Below, in pieces: positions 9,032 through 18,839 of a stretch of DNA of 64,000 nucleotides (the stretch's first letter is position 1; each line of letters opens with the position of its first letter). The position numbers were made by a program, and so were the translations under genes. This DNA is from Vibrio sp. HB236076 (GTDB taxonomy: Bacteria; Pseudomonadota; Gammaproteobacteria; Enterobacterales; Vibrionaceae), in NCBI RefSeq assembly GCF_040957575.1, contig NZ_CP162601.1:186001-250000 (forward strand). Reading direction: 5' to 3'. Below the pieces are notes generated by a model. That model saw only the letters and a program-made list of their open reading frames with translations. It made no database searches and was not told the origin of the DNA.

Positions 9032-9985
9032 TTACTGGTAGCGGCAGCCTTTTTTCATTGCTGGGTCGGCCATGGTCTTAAAGCGTTTATGCAGCCACAT
9101 CCATTGGGCGGGCGCTCTTAATATCAGCTTTTCAACATACTTGTTCATGTAGGCCGCGGCCGCTTGTGGATCTTTTTTCGGGTAGTTTGCCTCGATCGAT
9201 TCATCGGCGATTAATTCGTAGCGGTTTTCCGAGTTGCGAAAGCCAGAGGCAATAACAATGGCACAGTGGCTGGTGTAGGCTAAAATACTGGTTCCTGTGG
9301 TGGTACAAGCATCATCAATCGCAAAAAAGGGCACAAAAACCGATTTGTTGCGACCGTAATCGTGATCGGGAAGGTAAAATAACCGCTCACCTTGGCGCAA
9401 TACGCGGATCATCTGTTTGACGTCTTTTCGGTCAATCAAGAGATTACCGTTGTGAGTCCGCCCCCAATATTGGATAAAGTTATAGGCGGGATTGTTGTGG
9501 GGGCGAAAGGCGCCGTAGCCAGGTAGATCAAAGACGGCAAAAGCGCGAGCGGTGATTTCTAAGTTCAATGCATGGACACAGCAAAGTAACACCCCTTTAT
9601 TGTTTTCGGCATGCTCGAGCAGCGACGTTACATCTTTAACTGCAATCAAACGTTTGAAACGCCAAGTGGGCCAAAACCAAGCGATGCCGGTTTCGATAAA
9701 CGCCATCCCCGTGTTTTTAAAATTTTCTTCAACGATCGCCGCGACTTCGTGTGCGGGTTTATCAGGAAAGGCCAGCTCTAAGTTACGACGGGTAACCGCA
9801 ACGCGATTTTGGGCGTAACGCATGGCGAATTTTCCCATTGAACGGCCTAACATTGCCAAGACTGAATACGGCAATATATTGACGATAATGGCGAGAAAAC
9901 CAAACCCTAACCATACGCCCCAATTTTTGGGGTGCAGCATCGAAAAGGTAAAGGTAGGGGCAGAGTATTTTAAGTCGTTGTTCAT
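9032..9985 (-). CDS. Lipid A late acyltransferase, LpxL/LpxM family
   Basis: Inner-membrane acyltransferase of 317 aa that adds a secondary acyl chain to Kdo2-lipid IVA. It has one N-terminal membrane helix (about residues 24-46) and the family's catalytic HX4E motif as HALNLE, plus the downstream LFYLPDHDYG motif. It begins 2 bases after the slmA stop on the same strand, so the two are probably co-transcribed. From memory, V. cholerae has two paralogous acyltransferases in this pyrE-slmA interval (LpxN and LpxL); only one is here. I cannot say which chain it adds. Confidence 0.88.
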   Translation of the reverse strand: MNNDLKYSAPTFTFSMLHPKNWGVWLGFGFLAIIVNILPYSVLAMLGRSMGKFAMRYAQNRVAVTRRNLELAFPDKPAHEVAAIVEENFKNTGMAFIETGIAWFWPTWRFKRLIAVKDVTSLLEHAENNKGVLLCCVHALNLEITARAFAVFDLPGYGAFRPHNNPAYNFIQYWGRTHNGNLLIDRKDVKQMIRVLRQGERLFYLPDHDYGRNKSVFVPFFAIDDACTTTGTSILAYTSHCAIVIASGFRNSENRYELIADESIEANYPKKDPQAAAAYMNKYVEKLILRAPAQWMWLHKRFKTMADPAMKKGCRYQ

Positions 9986-9987
9986 GG

Positions 9988-10578
9988 TTATTTCAGTTGT
10001 TCACTCAGTAAAGTCCAATATTGCTCAAAGTTTGCGGTTGGCTGATATTTAAAGTCCGATCGGACAAAGCGATTCAAACTGCCTTCGACTTGACCGAGCA
10101 ATTGGGCCGCTAACACGTTTTCACTGACGCTAAAGGCCACGCCTTCTCTCAATTGTCGCTCGCGCAATATTTGGCGAATTTGCATCTCTAAGCGTTCAAA
10201 CAGTTGATTGATCCGATCGCGCAGACGAGCATTTTCAAACATTAAAGCATGACCCGATAAAATGCGTGTCAAGCCAGGGTTACGTTCTGCAAAGGTAAGA
10301 ATGAGCTGAAGAGTTAAGCGCAAACGTTGCATTGTGTCCTTTTCTTCATCCAAAATCAGGTTGATACGTGGAAACAAGGTTTCTTCGATAAACTCAATTA
10401 AGCCTTCAAACATACGGGCTTTGCTGGGAAAGTGTCGATAAAGTGCCGCTTCAGATACCCCAACTTGTTTGGCAAGTTTTGCCGTGGTAATGCGAGAAGC
10501 GCCGTCGGACGATTCCAGCATATGGGCTAAAGCTTGTAAAATCTCATCACGACGATTATTTTTCTTAGTACCCGCCAT
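9988..10578 (-). CDS. slmA: Nucleoid occlusion factor SlmA
   Basis: TetR-family protein of 196 aa that binds sites on the chromosome and blocks FtsZ assembly over the nucleoid. The N-terminus [18 protein letters not shown], the helix-turn-helix [20 protein letters not shown] and the C-terminal [18 protein letters not shown] match the family. I use the ATG at 10578, with AAGGAT about 11 bases upstream; the in-frame ATG four codons earlier lies on the ribosome site itself. In E. coli slmA is preceded by dut, but no dut lies between coaBC and slmA here. Confidence 0.96.
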   Translation of the reverse strand: MAGTKKNNRRDEILQALAHMLESSDGASRITTAKLAKQVGVSEAALYRHFPSKARMFEGLIEFIEETLFPRINLILDEEKDTMQRLRLTLQLILTFAERNPGLTRILSGHALMFENARLRDRINQLFERLEMQIRQILRERQLREGVAFSVSENVLAAQLLGQVEGSLNRFVRSDFKYQPTANFEQYWTLLSEQLK

Positions 10579-10839
10579 TATACATATCATCCTTTTTCGA
10601 TTTGTCGAGAGCGAGGGCGATTATAAGCTTCTCGACGTTGAGACTCTAGGTTTGCCATCAAATTGACAAGGGTTAGTGAAAAATAGGTCAGAAACAGAGA
10701 GGGTAGAATAACACAGTCTGGCCAAATCGATGCCCTTGAGAACAAGAACATCGACACGTTATCGTCTAAATATCCTTAAGCAATATCAGAACGTGAACAG
10801 GCTCTTGCCGAAGATAAGGTGGTCATGCTGGGCGTAATA

Positions 10840-12054
10840 TTATGACTTGGCTTGGCGATACAAGTCGTGGACTTGCGATAAAATAGCAAAGCTCAAGTTG
10901 TGCTTACTCTCCAGTGACAGGGCTTTTTGTCCTTGCGGCCAATACAAGGTCATTGCGTTGTTGTCACTGTTAAACCCTTGCCCTTGTACTGAAACATCAT
11001 TGGCACAGATCATATCGAGGTTTTTTCTTGCCAATTTATCTTGGGCATATCGTGCCACGTCTTGTGTTTCCGCGGCAAAACCGACCGTAAACGGGCGCTG
11101 CTTGGTTAACGCGGCGACACTGGCAACAATATCGGGGTTTTTGACCATTTCAATGACTAAGTGATCGTTGTCTGCGGTCTTTTTCATTTTTTGCTCTGCG
11201 ACGATCATCGGCCGATAGTCTGCCACGGCGGCACAACTGATGAACACCTGATGTCTTACGGCTTGTTCCATCACCGCTTGGTACATGTCTTCTGCACTGT
11301 CGACCCAAATGCGTTCAACACCATTTGGGCAAGCGAGATTAACCGGGCCGCTGATCAGTGTTACTTTCGCCCCCAATTGTTGCGCGGCAGAGGCTAACGC
11401 GTAGCCCATTTTACCTGAGCTGTGGTTAGTAATGTATCGCACAGGATCAATCGCCTCACGAGTCGGACCGGCAGAGATGAGCACCTCGATGCCTGCAAAG
11501 GGTTTAGGCGCAAAAAAATGCTCACAACGTGCGACTAAATCCATGGGCTCTAGCATGCGACCAGGGCCGATATCACCACACGCTTGCTCACCACTGGCGG
11601 GGCCCCACAACTGGACGCCACGGCGTTGCAGGGTGGTCAGGTTATCTTGAGTGGCCAAGTTACGATACATTTGCTGATTCATGGCAGGAGCAATGGCGAG
11701 GGGAGCCTCACTGGCAAGAATTAAGGTGGTTAATAAATCGTTACCCATGCCGGCAGTGATTCTCGCAATCGCATCGGCACTGGCCGGAGCGACCAAGATT
11801 AAATCCGCCCACTTGGCAAACTCGATATGACCCATCGATGCTTCTGCCGCTGGGTCGAGCAAACTGTCGGCGACTGGGTGGCCAGACACCGCTTGCATCG
11901 TTAATGGGGTAATGAACTCTTTGGCCGCTGCTGTCATTACAACTTTCACCGCCGCGCCTCTTTCTGTTAATCGGCGGGTCAGCTCCGCACATTTATAGGC
12001 GGCAATGCCCCCTGTAATGCCCAAAACGATGTTTTTTCCTTCTAATGTCTTCAT
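10840..12054 (-). CDS. coaBC: Bifunctional phosphopantothenoylcysteine decarboxylase/synthetase CoaBC
   Basis: Catalyses two steps of coenzyme A synthesis. The N-terminal flavoprotein half (CoaC, about 1-190) starts [18 protein letters not shown] and has the substrate motif PAMNQQMY; the C-terminal half (CoaB) has [30 protein letters not shown] being typical, and [10 protein letters not shown]. Length 404 aa is normal. GGGAG lies about 8 bases before the ATG. It is divergent from radC across a 423-base gap, and the 261-base stretch downstream towards slmA lacks the dut gene found there in E. coli. Confidence 0.96.
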   Translation of the reverse strand: MKTLEGKNIVLGITGGIAAYKCAELTRRLTERGAAVKVVMTAAAKEFITPLTMQAVSGHPVADSLLDPAAEASMGHIEFAKWADLILVAPASADAIARITAGMGNDLLTTLILASEAPLAIAPAMNQQMYRNLATQDNLTTLQRRGVQLWGPASGEQACGDIGPGRMLEPMDLVARCEHFFAPKPFAGIEVLISAGPTREAIDPVRYITNHSSGKMGYALASAAQQLGAKVTLISGPVNLACPNGVERIWVDSAEDMYQAVMEQAVRHQVFISCAAVADYRPMIVAEQKMKKTADNDHLVIEMVKNPDIVASVAALTKQRPFTVGFAAETQDVARYAQDKLARKNLDMICANDVSVQGQGFNSDNNAMTLYWPQGQKALSLESKHNLSFAILSQVHDLYRQAKS

Positions 12055-12477
12055 GCCTCAGCTCCCAAATATCAATCAACCAATCATAGCACAGCCCAAT
12101 GAGCTCGAAATTACTAAGATCAAACTCTCGATGTTAATTTTCACGTTCATTCACACCCTGACCCAATGCCAAATCCTCACAAGGGCTGCTCGCCTCAGGG
12201 GCTTTCCTCCAGTTGAATGGCAACATGATTCCTTTGTTGTTGGACTTGACTCGTTTCAATATCAAAGCGAGAGGAAAAGGGCGTTAGACAGTAGAAGACC
12301 TGTGTGAATCAAAAAAACTTTCTATTCGGAATCGATCACAGTTTATTTGTATCTTACTGTGCGCAAAAGATGAATCTGATCATCGCACTTCCCAAAGCGC
12401 AAGAGAGCGGCTCGTTTTGAGGTCAATTATCGACTGAAATGAGTGTTGTAGACCCAAATGACACAAGGGAAGGAAAG
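12055..12477. other. Gap between coaBC and radC, no gene seen
   Basis: This divergent intergenic stretch should hold the coaBC and radC promoters, but I find no convincing -35/-10 pair, operator or terminator. Open frames here continue antisense to coaBC and have no recognisable product. Confidence 0.5.
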
Positions 12478-13206
12478 ATGAAAACCACGTTTAATGGCCG
12501 GGTTGCCCCTTTGCCCAACGAGCGCGCTCTGGGGGCAACAGAGACGATATCTTGCGACATGATGCCGAGGGAAAAACTCCTCCATTTCGGGGCTCAAGTT
12601 CTGACCGACAGCGAGCTGCTAGCGATTTTTTTACGCACCGGTTATCAAGGTACATCGGTGATGGCTTTATCTGAGTCCTTGATTGAGCACTTTGGTTGTT
12701 TGCGCGATTTGTTCAGCGCACCGATGGATGAGTTTTGCCAGCACCGGGGGTTAGGCGCGGTTAAGTACGCGCAACTGCAAGCGGTTTTGGAAATGTCATC
12801 ACGCTATTTTGCGGAAAGCCTTGAGCGGGGGGAGGCCTTGACCAGTCCTCAACACACCCGCTGTTATTTGAGTGCCAAATTACGAGATCGGACGCGAGAG
12901 GTCTTCTTTGTGTTGTTTCTTGACAATCAACACCGAGTGATTGGCGAAGAAATTTTATTTGAAGGCACGATAGATTCGGCCAGTGTGTATCCTCGTGAGG
13001 TCGTCAAGCAGGCACTAGCCCATAATGCGGCGGCGCTGATTCTGGCGCATAACCATCCGTCGGGAGTAGCCGAGCCCAGTCAAGCTGACCGGCGCATCAC
13101 CGACCGACTGGTCGATGCCTTGGGGTTAGTGGATATTCGAATATTGGACCACTTTGTGGTTGGCGATGGCGAATTGGTGTCTTTTGCTGAGCGAGGGTGG
13201 ATTTAA
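12478..13206 (+). CDS. radC: RadC family JAB/MPN domain protein
   Basis: Protein of 242 aa with an N-terminal helix-hairpin-helix region ([20 protein letters not shown]) and a C-terminal JAMM metal site: E in GEEILFEGT and the zinc motif [15 protein letters not shown]. The tail [19 protein letters not shown] is typical. Its role is unsettled; it is no longer thought to be the DNA-repair factor its name suggests. ATG 12478 is chosen because GGAAGGAAAG precedes it directly; the ORF extends upstream to 12439 without a ribosome site. The N-terminus is about 20 residues longer than in E. coli. Confidence 0.93.
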   Translation: MKTTFNGRVAPLPNERALGATETISCDMMPREKLLHFGAQVLTDSELLAIFLRTGYQGTSVMALSESLIEHFGCLRDLFSAPMDEFCQHRGLGAVKYAQLQAVLEMSSRYFAESLERGEALTSPQHTRCYLSAKLRDRTREVFFVLFLDNQHRVIGEEILFEGTIDSASVYPREVVKQALAHNAAALILAHNHPSGVAEPSQADRRITDRLVDALGLVDIRILDHFVVGDGELVSFAERGWI

Positions 13207-13374
13207 ACGTTATCTCGAGTGGACAGGCGAGAAGGATCTCACGGCCGAAAGTATTTTCACCGTGATTGAGGTGATGAAAAAGGCAACAAAGTGATGAAAT
13301 GGAGAAAATCGCGGTATTTATCACCAGTGAAGAAAAAATATTCACTTCAAATGGGCGGATATTGAACTTTTTTG

Positions 13375-13402
13375 TTGTGAGATGCTGAGATTCTGCTATC
13401 AT
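13375..13402 (+). promoter_or_regulatory. Possible distal promoter for rpmB-rpmG
   Basis: TTGTGA (13375-13380), a 16-base spacer, then TATCAT (13397-13402). This is a weaker match than the proximal promoter at 13483; both lie in the 414-base gap after radC. Confidence 0.35.
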
Positions 13403-13482
13403 TCGCCCACTAAAATTATCAACCTTAATCAGCTCGGCGATAAAAAAGATCAAAAGATCTGCAAAAAGGATCTGTTCGGGTC

Positions 13483-13511
13483 TTGAGCAATGCATATCAA
13501 GTTAGTATAAT
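13483..13511 (+). promoter_or_regulatory. Sigma-70 promoter of rpmB-rpmG
   Basis: TTGAGC (13483-13488), a 17-base spacer and a perfect TATAAT (13506-13511) followed by the GC-rich discriminator GCGCGACC. The GC-rich discriminator is typical of ribosomal promoters inhibited by ppGpp/DksA. It leaves a leader of about 100 bases before rpmB. Confidence 0.75.
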
Positions 13512-13620
13512 GCGCGACCTTTGATAGCCTTGTATGGATTTTCCCATAGCCGTTTTTACCTCTCCTGAGGTTCGGACACCAAGGTTGATATAGAGCTGAA
13601 ACGATTTGGAGAAGACATTC

Positions 13621-13857
13621 ATGTCCCGAGTATGCCAAGTAACTGGTAAGCGTCCAGTAACGGGTAACAACCGTTCACACGCACGAAATGCTACTAAGCG
13701 TCGTTTTCTGCCGAACCTACAAACTCATCGTTTCTGGGTAGAGAGCGAAAAACGTTTTGTTAAACTACGTCTGACTGCCAAAGGCATGCGTATCATCGAC
13801 AAGAAAGGTATCGAAACCGTTCTTGCTGATATCCGTGCACGTGGCGAAAACGTTTAA
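13621..13857 (+). CDS. rpmB: 50S ribosomal protein L28
   Basis: 78-aa L28 of the large subunit. The sequence [20 protein letters not shown], the basic stretch [16 protein letters not shown] and the end DIRARGENV match the family along the whole length. The N-terminal zinc-ribbon cysteines of some L28 forms are not present as pairs (single C5), so this is the zinc-independent type. The ATG at 13621 follows GGAGAAG. rpmG starts 14 bases after the stop. Confidence 0.98.
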   Translation: MSRVCQVTGKRPVTGNNRSHARNATKRRFLPNLQTHRFWVESEKRFVKLRLTAKGMRIIDKKGIETVLADIRARGENV

Positions 13858-13871
13858 GAGGAATTAAGCAA

Positions 13872-14039
13872 ATGGCTAAAGGCATTCGTGAAAAAATTCG
13901 TCTAGTATCTTCTGCAGGTACTGGTCACTTTTACACTACTGACAAAAACAAACGTAACATGCCAAGCAAGTTCGAGATCAAGAAATTTGATCCGGTTGTT
14001 CGCAAACACGTTGTTTACAAAGAAGCAAAAATTAAGTAA
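13872..14039 (+). CDS. rpmG: 50S ribosomal protein L33
   Basis: A 55-aa gene starting [20 protein letters not shown] and ending VVYKEAKIK in its usual form (here [10 protein letters not shown]). L33 binds 23S rRNA near the E site. GAGGAATT lies just before the start. The paired cysteines of the zinc-binding form are absent, so this is the C-minus type. rpmB-rpmG form one transcript that ends at 14062-14087. Confidence 0.97.
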   Translation: MAKGIREKIRLVSSAGTGHFYTTDKNKRNMPSKFEIKKFDPVVRKHVVYKEAKIK

Positions 14040-14061
14040 TTAGTTTTTATTCTTTTAAGAG

Positions 14062-14087
14062 AAACCCAGCTTTGGCTGGGTTTTTTA
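14062..14087 (+). terminator. Terminator of rpmB-rpmG
   Basis: AAACCCAGC pairs with GCTGGGTTT around TTTG, followed by a T-run. Confidence 0.9.
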
Positions 14088-14162
14088 TTGTCTGTGGTTT
14101 GGTGGTTGATGATCCAAAGCGCGGTTTTTGTTCCACTCAAACTGAGGTTCTGGTCGCCCTCG

Positions 14163-14468
14163 TCACGAAATAACTGACTCACTGTGTTAGGAAAGGCGCG
14201 GATAGAAAATCACGGCTTAGGCTGGTATCGGATAAGACAGGGCGTGCTTTACTCTCAAGCTTTCGCGTTATCATCGGCTACAGCGAATTATACCAATCTA
14301 ACTGAGTAGCAGGTCACCCTAGCGGGTTAAAAAACGCGATAACCTCGTGAAGAAAATAACTGGTAGAACAACGCCTCACTGTTTTGTATTGATAAGCAAA
14401 TAGGTTGCCTTGTTCTCAAGCTTGATTCTGCGCTATCACTGACCACAGACTTAATCAGATTGATATAA
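14163..14468. repeat. Degenerate tandem/inverted repeat element between rpmG and envC
   Basis: The 430-base gap holds two diverged copies of one unit. Both contain AAATAACTG (14168 and 14354), then GTAT-G-ATAAG, TCTCAAGCTT (14253 and 14414), and GCG-TATCA followed by CACAG or TACAG. TTATACCAATCTAACTGAGT (14288-14307) and ACTTAATCAGATTGATATAA (14449-14468) are inverted copies matching at 16 of 20 positions, all four differences being transitions. This resembles a decayed non-coding dispersed repeat (MITE/REP-like). No open frame is convincing here. Confidence 0.55.
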
Positions 14469-14470
14469 GG

Positions 14471-15616
14471 TTAATCTAACCAATTAAGCGGGTTGTTGGC
14501 TTGGCTATTACGGCGTATTTCAAAATAGACCGAAGGCTCAGATTGGCCCCCGGTATCACCGGCTAACGCGATGGTGTCGCCGGCTTGCACCTTATCACCG
14601 GCTTTTTTCATTAAGGTTTGATTGTAGCCGTAAAGTGTCATATCCCCTTTACCATGGTCGATGAGCACTACGAGACCGTAGCCGCGTAAGTAGTCGGCAA
14701 AGACGACGGTACCAGAGTATACTGCACTGACTTTTTGCTGGTATTGCGCGGCAATGACGATGCCTTTCCAGCGTATTTCTCCGGATTGCAGCGTGCCATA
14801 ACGATGCAACAAACGTCCTTTGATAGGCCAAGGCAGTCGGCCTTTCTGACGGCTGAGTCCATCCATGGCAACTTGACTTCGTCGCTTGGCTTCAGCAATG
14901 GCCGTTTTGAGGCGCTGCTCATTTTTTTTCAGCTCGTTGAGATAGTTTTGACCTTGGCTGATTTTGCCTTGAATGCCCTTAATGGTATTTTGTCGTGAAG
15001 ATCGGGTCTTAGCCAGGTCTTGACGTTTTTGTTTTAGCTCAGCAATGGCTTTATCGAGTCGCTCTCTTTCCCGTTGAGCGGCTTGTTGCTGCGCTGTCAG
15101 TTGTTTTTGAGTGTCTTCTAAAGAGGCAAGTGCTTGTGCTCGTGAAGCAGCAAGATACTGAAAGTATTGACTAATTCGGTCTTCGGACTCACTTGGGCGC
15201 AGAATATGGGTGGCATCTTTGGCCTTTTCCATTAAGTAGTAAGATTTAACTAACGCCTCGAGTTGCTCTTTTTGTTCGTTTTCTTTGTCTGTCAGTAACC
15301 CAATCTGGCGTTCGATGTCGGTCAGCTTTTGGTTCGCTTGATCTCGAGTGCCTTCCTGTTTAGCGATGGTGCGATTAATGGCTGAAATTTCCAGTTCTTG
15401 CTTTTTGAGTTCGGCTTGCAACTGGTCAAGCTGCTTGCTTTGTGAGCTAATTTGACGTTGCTGATGGGTAATCTCATTCTTGACGCCACTGAGTTCATTT
15501 TGGTTAGCGGCGATGACTGGGGCGCTCACCAAGGGTAACCCCAAGGCAAGAGCCATACAAAGCCCGATCGGCTTAGGTGTCGTGAAGCGAATTTTCATCA
15601 TTAATCGTGACGTCAT
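14471..15616 (-). CDS. envC: Murein hydrolase activator EnvC
   Basis: Periplasmic activator of the septal amidases AmiA/AmiB. The 381-aa protein has a signal peptide (about 1-37, ending APVIAA), a long coiled coil (about 40-250) and a C-terminal LytM/M23 domain. That domain is degenerate: where active enzymes have a His-containing motif, it reads LYGYNQ, as expected of EnvC, which activates rather than cuts. ATG 15616 lies 13 bases after the cysE stop with AGGGA about 10 bases upstream, so it is probably co-transcribed with cysE; the ORF itself extends into cysE. In E. coli envC instead follows gpmM. Its partner amiB is at 29509. Confidence 0.93.
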   Translation of the reverse strand: MTSRLMMKIRFTTPKPIGLCMALALGLPLVSAPVIAANQNELSGVKNEITHQQRQISSQSKQLDQLQAELKKQELEISAINRTIAKQEGTRDQANQKLTDIERQIGLLTDKENEQKEQLEALVKSYYLMEKAKDATHILRPSESEDRISQYFQYLAASRAQALASLEDTQKQLTAQQQAAQRERERLDKAIAELKQKRQDLAKTRSSRQNTIKGIQGKISQGQNYLNELKKNEQRLKTAIAEAKRRSQVAMDGLSRQKGRLPWPIKGRLLHRYGTLQSGEIRWKGIVIAAQYQQKVSAVYSGTVVFADYLRGYGLVVLIDHGKGDMTLYGYNQTLMKKAGDKVQAGDTIALAGDTGGQSEPSVYFEIRRNSQANNPLNWLD

Positions 15617-15629
15617 GGCGGGGTGGTCC

Positions 15630-16451
15630 CTAGATGCCATCTCCATACATAAACTGCTTGTTTTTGCCGTTAAAGGCTTGATCCATATCCAAAGAGGGCT
15701 TTTCACTTTGTGGGCGACCAACGATTTTAGCTGGGACACCCGCCACGGTCGTGTGGGGTGGAACCGCTTGTAACACGACTGAACACGATCCTATCTTGGC
15801 GCCTTCGCCAACTTCGATATTGCCCAATATTTTGGCTCCCGCGCCAATCATGACCCCTTCGCGGATTTTCGGGTGGCGGTCGCCGCATTCTTTACCCGTT
15901 CCCCCTAAGGTGACATCTTGCAAAATCGAAACATCGTTTTCGACCACGGCGGTTTCACCAATGACAATCCCCGTCGCGTGATCAAGCATGATGCCTTTAC
16001 CGATTCTGGCCGCTGGGTGGATATCGACCTGGCACGCCACTGAAATTTGGTTTTGTAAATACGTGGCCAGTGCATAACGACCTTGATTCCAAAGCCAATT
16101 GGCGACGCGATAGCCTTGCAGAGCGTGATAGCCTTTGAGATACAACAAAGGCATAGAATACAAGTTAACGGCAGGGTCGCGTGTCACGGTAGCGCAAATA
16201 TCACAAGCGGCGGAGTCTGTGATGCTTGGATCGGCGGCAAACGCCTCTTCAACGACTTCGCGCACTGCCATGGCTGGCATGGATGGGGTATTGAGTTTGT
16301 TGGCGAGAATGTAACTCAAAGCAGCACACAAACTGTCGTGTTTAATGATCGTCGCGTGATAAAAACTGCCGAGCATCGGCTCTTGCTCAGAAAGTTCGCG
16401 GGCTTCGCTGACGATAGTGCGCCATACTTTTTGTTTTTCACAATGTTTCAT
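15630..16451 (-). CDS. cysE: Serine O-acetyltransferase
   Basis: Makes O-acetylserine from serine and acetyl-CoA, the first step of cysteine synthesis. 273 aa, with an N-terminal helical domain (EPMLGSFYHATIIKHDSL) and a C-terminal left-handed beta-helix of hexapeptide repeats including the active-site DIHPAARIG and the loop GGTGKECGDRHPKI. The C-terminal tail ends YGDGI; a terminal isoleucine is what docks into CysK to form cysteine synthase. ATG 16451 has AAGG 7 bases upstream. Last but one gene of yibN-secB-gpsA-cysE-envC. Confidence 0.97.
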   Translation of the reverse strand: MKHCEKQKVWRTIVSEARELSEQEPMLGSFYHATIIKHDSLCAALSYILANKLNTPSMPAMAVREVVEEAFAADPSITDSAACDICATVTRDPAVNLYSMPLLYLKGYHALQGYRVANWLWNQGRYALATYLQNQISVACQVDIHPAARIGKGIMLDHATGIVIGETAVVENDVSILQDVTLGGTGKECGDRHPKIREGVMIGAGAKILGNIEVGEGAKIGSCSVVLQAVPPHTTVAGVPAKIVGRPQSEKPSLDMDQAFNGKNKQFMYGDGI

Positions 16452-16500
16452 CAATCAATGAACCTTACACATCTCAATTAACCACAATCCTAGGGCTTAA

Positions 16501-17535
16501 CTACACTTCGGCTTTTTTATCGCGGGCCAATAAATCCTGTGCAGCTTGGCGCGCGTCTTTCCCTAGATACAATACTTGATAGATTTGCTCAACAATGGGC
16601 ATTTCAACTTGTTCTCGTTGTGCCAATAGCCAGACTTCTTTGGTGTTGCGATAGCCTTCAACAACCTGGCCAATATCGTGTTGCGCACTGACAACGTCCT
16701 TGCCTTGGCCTAGCGCTAAACCGAACCGGCGATTGCGCGATTGGTTGTCGGTGCAGGTCAACACGAGATCGCCCAGCCCAGCCATCCCCATAAAGGACTC
16801 AGGTTGTGCACCGAGTGCACTGCCTAAACGTGACATTTCTGCCAAGCCTCGTGTAATGAGCGCGGTACGAGCATTGGCGCCAAAACCAATCCCATCAGAC
16901 ATACCCGCACCAATGGCGATCACGTTTTTAACGGCACCACCCAATTGCATGCCAATAAAGTCGTGATTGGCGTAAACTCGAAACGCTTTTTGACAGTGAA
17001 TCGTCTCTTGCAAATCCGCGAGAAAATCAGCATCAGGTGAAGCAACAGAGATCGCGGTTGGCAGGCCTTGAGCTAACTCTTTGGCAAACGTTGGTCCCGA
17101 TAATACCGCCAGAGGGTAGTGGTCGCCAAGTACCTCTTTTGCAACATCTTGTAATAAACGACCGCTTTCTGGTTCTAACCCCTTTGTTGCCCAACAAAGG
17201 CGAGAGTCTGGACGCAGGTAAGGCTTGATTTGCTGCAGAACATCGGCGAACACATGGCTGGGTACCACCACTAAAAGATCGCGACTGGCTTGTACCGCCG
17301 CTTTTAAATCACTTTCAATGGTGAGTGAGTCGGGGAAAGTGATGTCAGGTAAAAACTCTTGATTGCATCGCTGTTGTGCCAAAGTGGCCATTTTTTCTGG
17401 GTTGTGGCCCCAAAGGAGGATATTGGCTTTATTGCGCGCCAGTGAAATCGCTAAGGCAGTACCGTATGAGCCCGCGCCAATCACGGACATATGGTGAGTA
17501 GAAATAAGCGCTGAGGTTTCTGTCGCATTGCTCAT
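16501..17535 (-). CDS. gpsA: Glycerol-3-phosphate dehydrogenase [NAD(P)+]
   Basis: Reduces dihydroxyacetone phosphate to sn-glycerol-3-phosphate, the backbone of phospholipids. The N-terminal Rossmann motif is [12 protein letters not shown]; other family blocks are [32 protein letters not shown] and the catalytic-domain [18 protein letters not shown]. 344 aa is typical. The second ATG (17535) has AGGG at 8 bases and is preferred over the one at 17541. cysE follows 49 bases later. Confidence 0.97.
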   Translation of the reverse strand: MSNATETSALISTHHMSVIGAGSYGTALAISLARNKANILLWGHNPEKMATLAQQRCNQEFLPDITFPDSLTIESDLKAAVQASRDLLVVVPSHVFADVLQQIKPYLRPDSRLCWATKGLEPESGRLLQDVAKEVLGDHYPLAVLSGPTFAKELAQGLPTAISVASPDADFLADLQETIHCQKAFRVYANHDFIGMQLGGAVKNVIAIGAGMSDGIGFGANARTALITRGLAEMSRLGSALGAQPESFMGMAGLGDLVLTCTDNQSRNRRFGLALGQGKDVVSAQHDIGQVVEGYRNTKEVWLLAQREQVEMPIVEQIYQVLYLGKDARQAAQDLLARDKKAEV

Positions 17536-17830
17536 GATCATGACCCTAGAATGAAGTTGGTGCTTATTAAAATTATGACACAGCTTGAAAAATGGTTATA
17601 GCCATTTGCCATGTTTGGATGTCACGTCTTGGTCTTGAGCCGCCATCGGCCCAATGGTGTGCACGATATTAGTGAAACCGCGATTTGTTTTTTATTGTGA
17701 GTAAAACAAATTTGGGCTCAGAGTAAAACAAAAATGCACATCGCTGTGTAGACAATGTGCATTTGATCTAGTCAATAAAGGGAAACCCGAATCGTAACGA
17801 GACCGAGTTATCTCCTTGCTAACCTCGCGA

Positions 17831-18292
17831 TTAGGCGTTTGCCTCACCTTCGCCAGCTTGTTGCTGCAGGTAGTTCATAAACAAAGCGTCAAAATTAACC
17901 GGCGCTAGGTTCAATTGTGGGAAAGTCCCTTTAACCACTAGGCTAGAAATGGTTTCACGTGCGTATGGGAACAAGATGTTCGGGCAGAATGCGCCTAAGC
18001 AATGTGCGAGCTGACCGGCTTCCATGTTGCTCGCGGTAAAGATACCACCTTGTTGAACTTCACATAAGAAGGCGGTTTCTTCGGCGTTTTTGACTGTCAC
18101 CGTAAGACGAAGAATGACTTCGTACACCCCTTCACCCAGCTCACGGCTTTGAGTATCCAGGTCTAACTTCACATCTGGGTTCCAATCTTTTTGGAACATG
18201 GTTGGAGAGTTAGGCGCTTCAAAAGAAACGTCTTTTAGAAAAATACGTTGAATGACGAAGTTTTGTTCTTCTTGTGGTGCTGCATCAGCCAT
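17831..18292 (-). CDS. secB: Protein-export chaperone SecB
   Basis: Tetrameric cytoplasmic chaperone that keeps preproteins unfolded and hands them to SecA. 153 aa. Family signatures: [33 protein letters not shown] and [19 protein letters not shown], with [15 protein letters not shown] near the end. ATG 18292 has AAGGA 8 bases upstream; the frame runs six codons further without a site. In E. coli grxC lies between yibN and secB; here no grxC is present in the 112-base gap. Confidence 0.97.
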   Translation of the reverse strand: MADAAPQEEQNFVIQRIFLKDVSFEAPNSPTMFQKDWNPDVKLDLDTQSRELGEGVYEVILRLTVTVKNAEETAFLCEVQQGGIFTASNMEAGQLAHCLGAFCPNILFPYARETISSLVVKGTFPQLNLAPVNFDALFMNYLQQQAGEGEANA

Positions 18293-18404
18293 GAGTGAAT
18301 CCTTTTTCAATAATAATGCTCAGCATCTTACTGAGCCAAATCGCAATTGTCGCTGCTTAAGTTGACAAATTAACGACAAAAGCAGCGAACGAGAATGTGA
18401 TGGG

Positions 18405-18839
18405 TTATTTTTTCCCGCGAATCAGAGGCAGGTTCGCTTCTTGCCAGCTGCTGATGCCGCCTTTTAGAACGTGAACATTTTCAAAGCCCGCTTTGACTAA
18501 TTCGTTGGCACTTTGTTGTGCGGTATTGCCCAATTTACATACTAAGATGATGGGGCTTTGTTTTTTCTTTTCAAGGCTTGGGTAGCGAGCTTCTTTGATA
18601 TCCGTTGGTAAAACGTGATATGAGTCAATGATATGACCACGTTTAAAGTCTTCTTTACTGCGGATATCGACTACTACCCCTTCTTCTTTGTTGATAAGGT
18701 GCGTCACTTGATGAGCACTAATGGTTTTGTAAGCTGCACTGCTTGTTTTGATCGTCATTGAAATAACGGCGATCAATAGACCTAACCATACCAAGGAAAG
18801 AATCATGTTGTTTTGGAAAAAATCAATATACTCTTGCAT
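18405..18839 (-). CDS. yibN: Membrane-anchored rhodanese-like protein YibN
   Basis: 144 aa: one N-terminal membrane helix (about residues 12-30, ILSLVWLGLLIAVISM) followed by a rhodanese domain with VVVDIRSKEDFKRGHI and the candidate active-site cysteine in LVCKLGNTAQQ. The end GISSWQEANLPLIRGKK matches E. coli YibN. I start it at ATG 18839 (MQEYIDFF), which aligns with E. coli. YibN has been linked to the Sec translocon, fitting its place before secB. Sulfurtransferase activity is not established. Confidence 0.92.
   Translation of the reverse strand: MQEYIDFFQNNMILSLVWLGLLIAVISMTIKTSSAAYKTISAHQVTHLINKEEGVVVDIRSKEDFKRGHIIDSYHVLPTDIKEARYPSLEKKKQSPIILVCKLGNTAQQSANELVKAGFENVHVLKGGISSWQEANLPLIRGKK

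Noticed and set aside
13097..13495. 132-aa minus-strand frame across the radC end and rpmB promoter region
   Set aside because: It runs antisense through radC and the tandem promoters; no family recognised.
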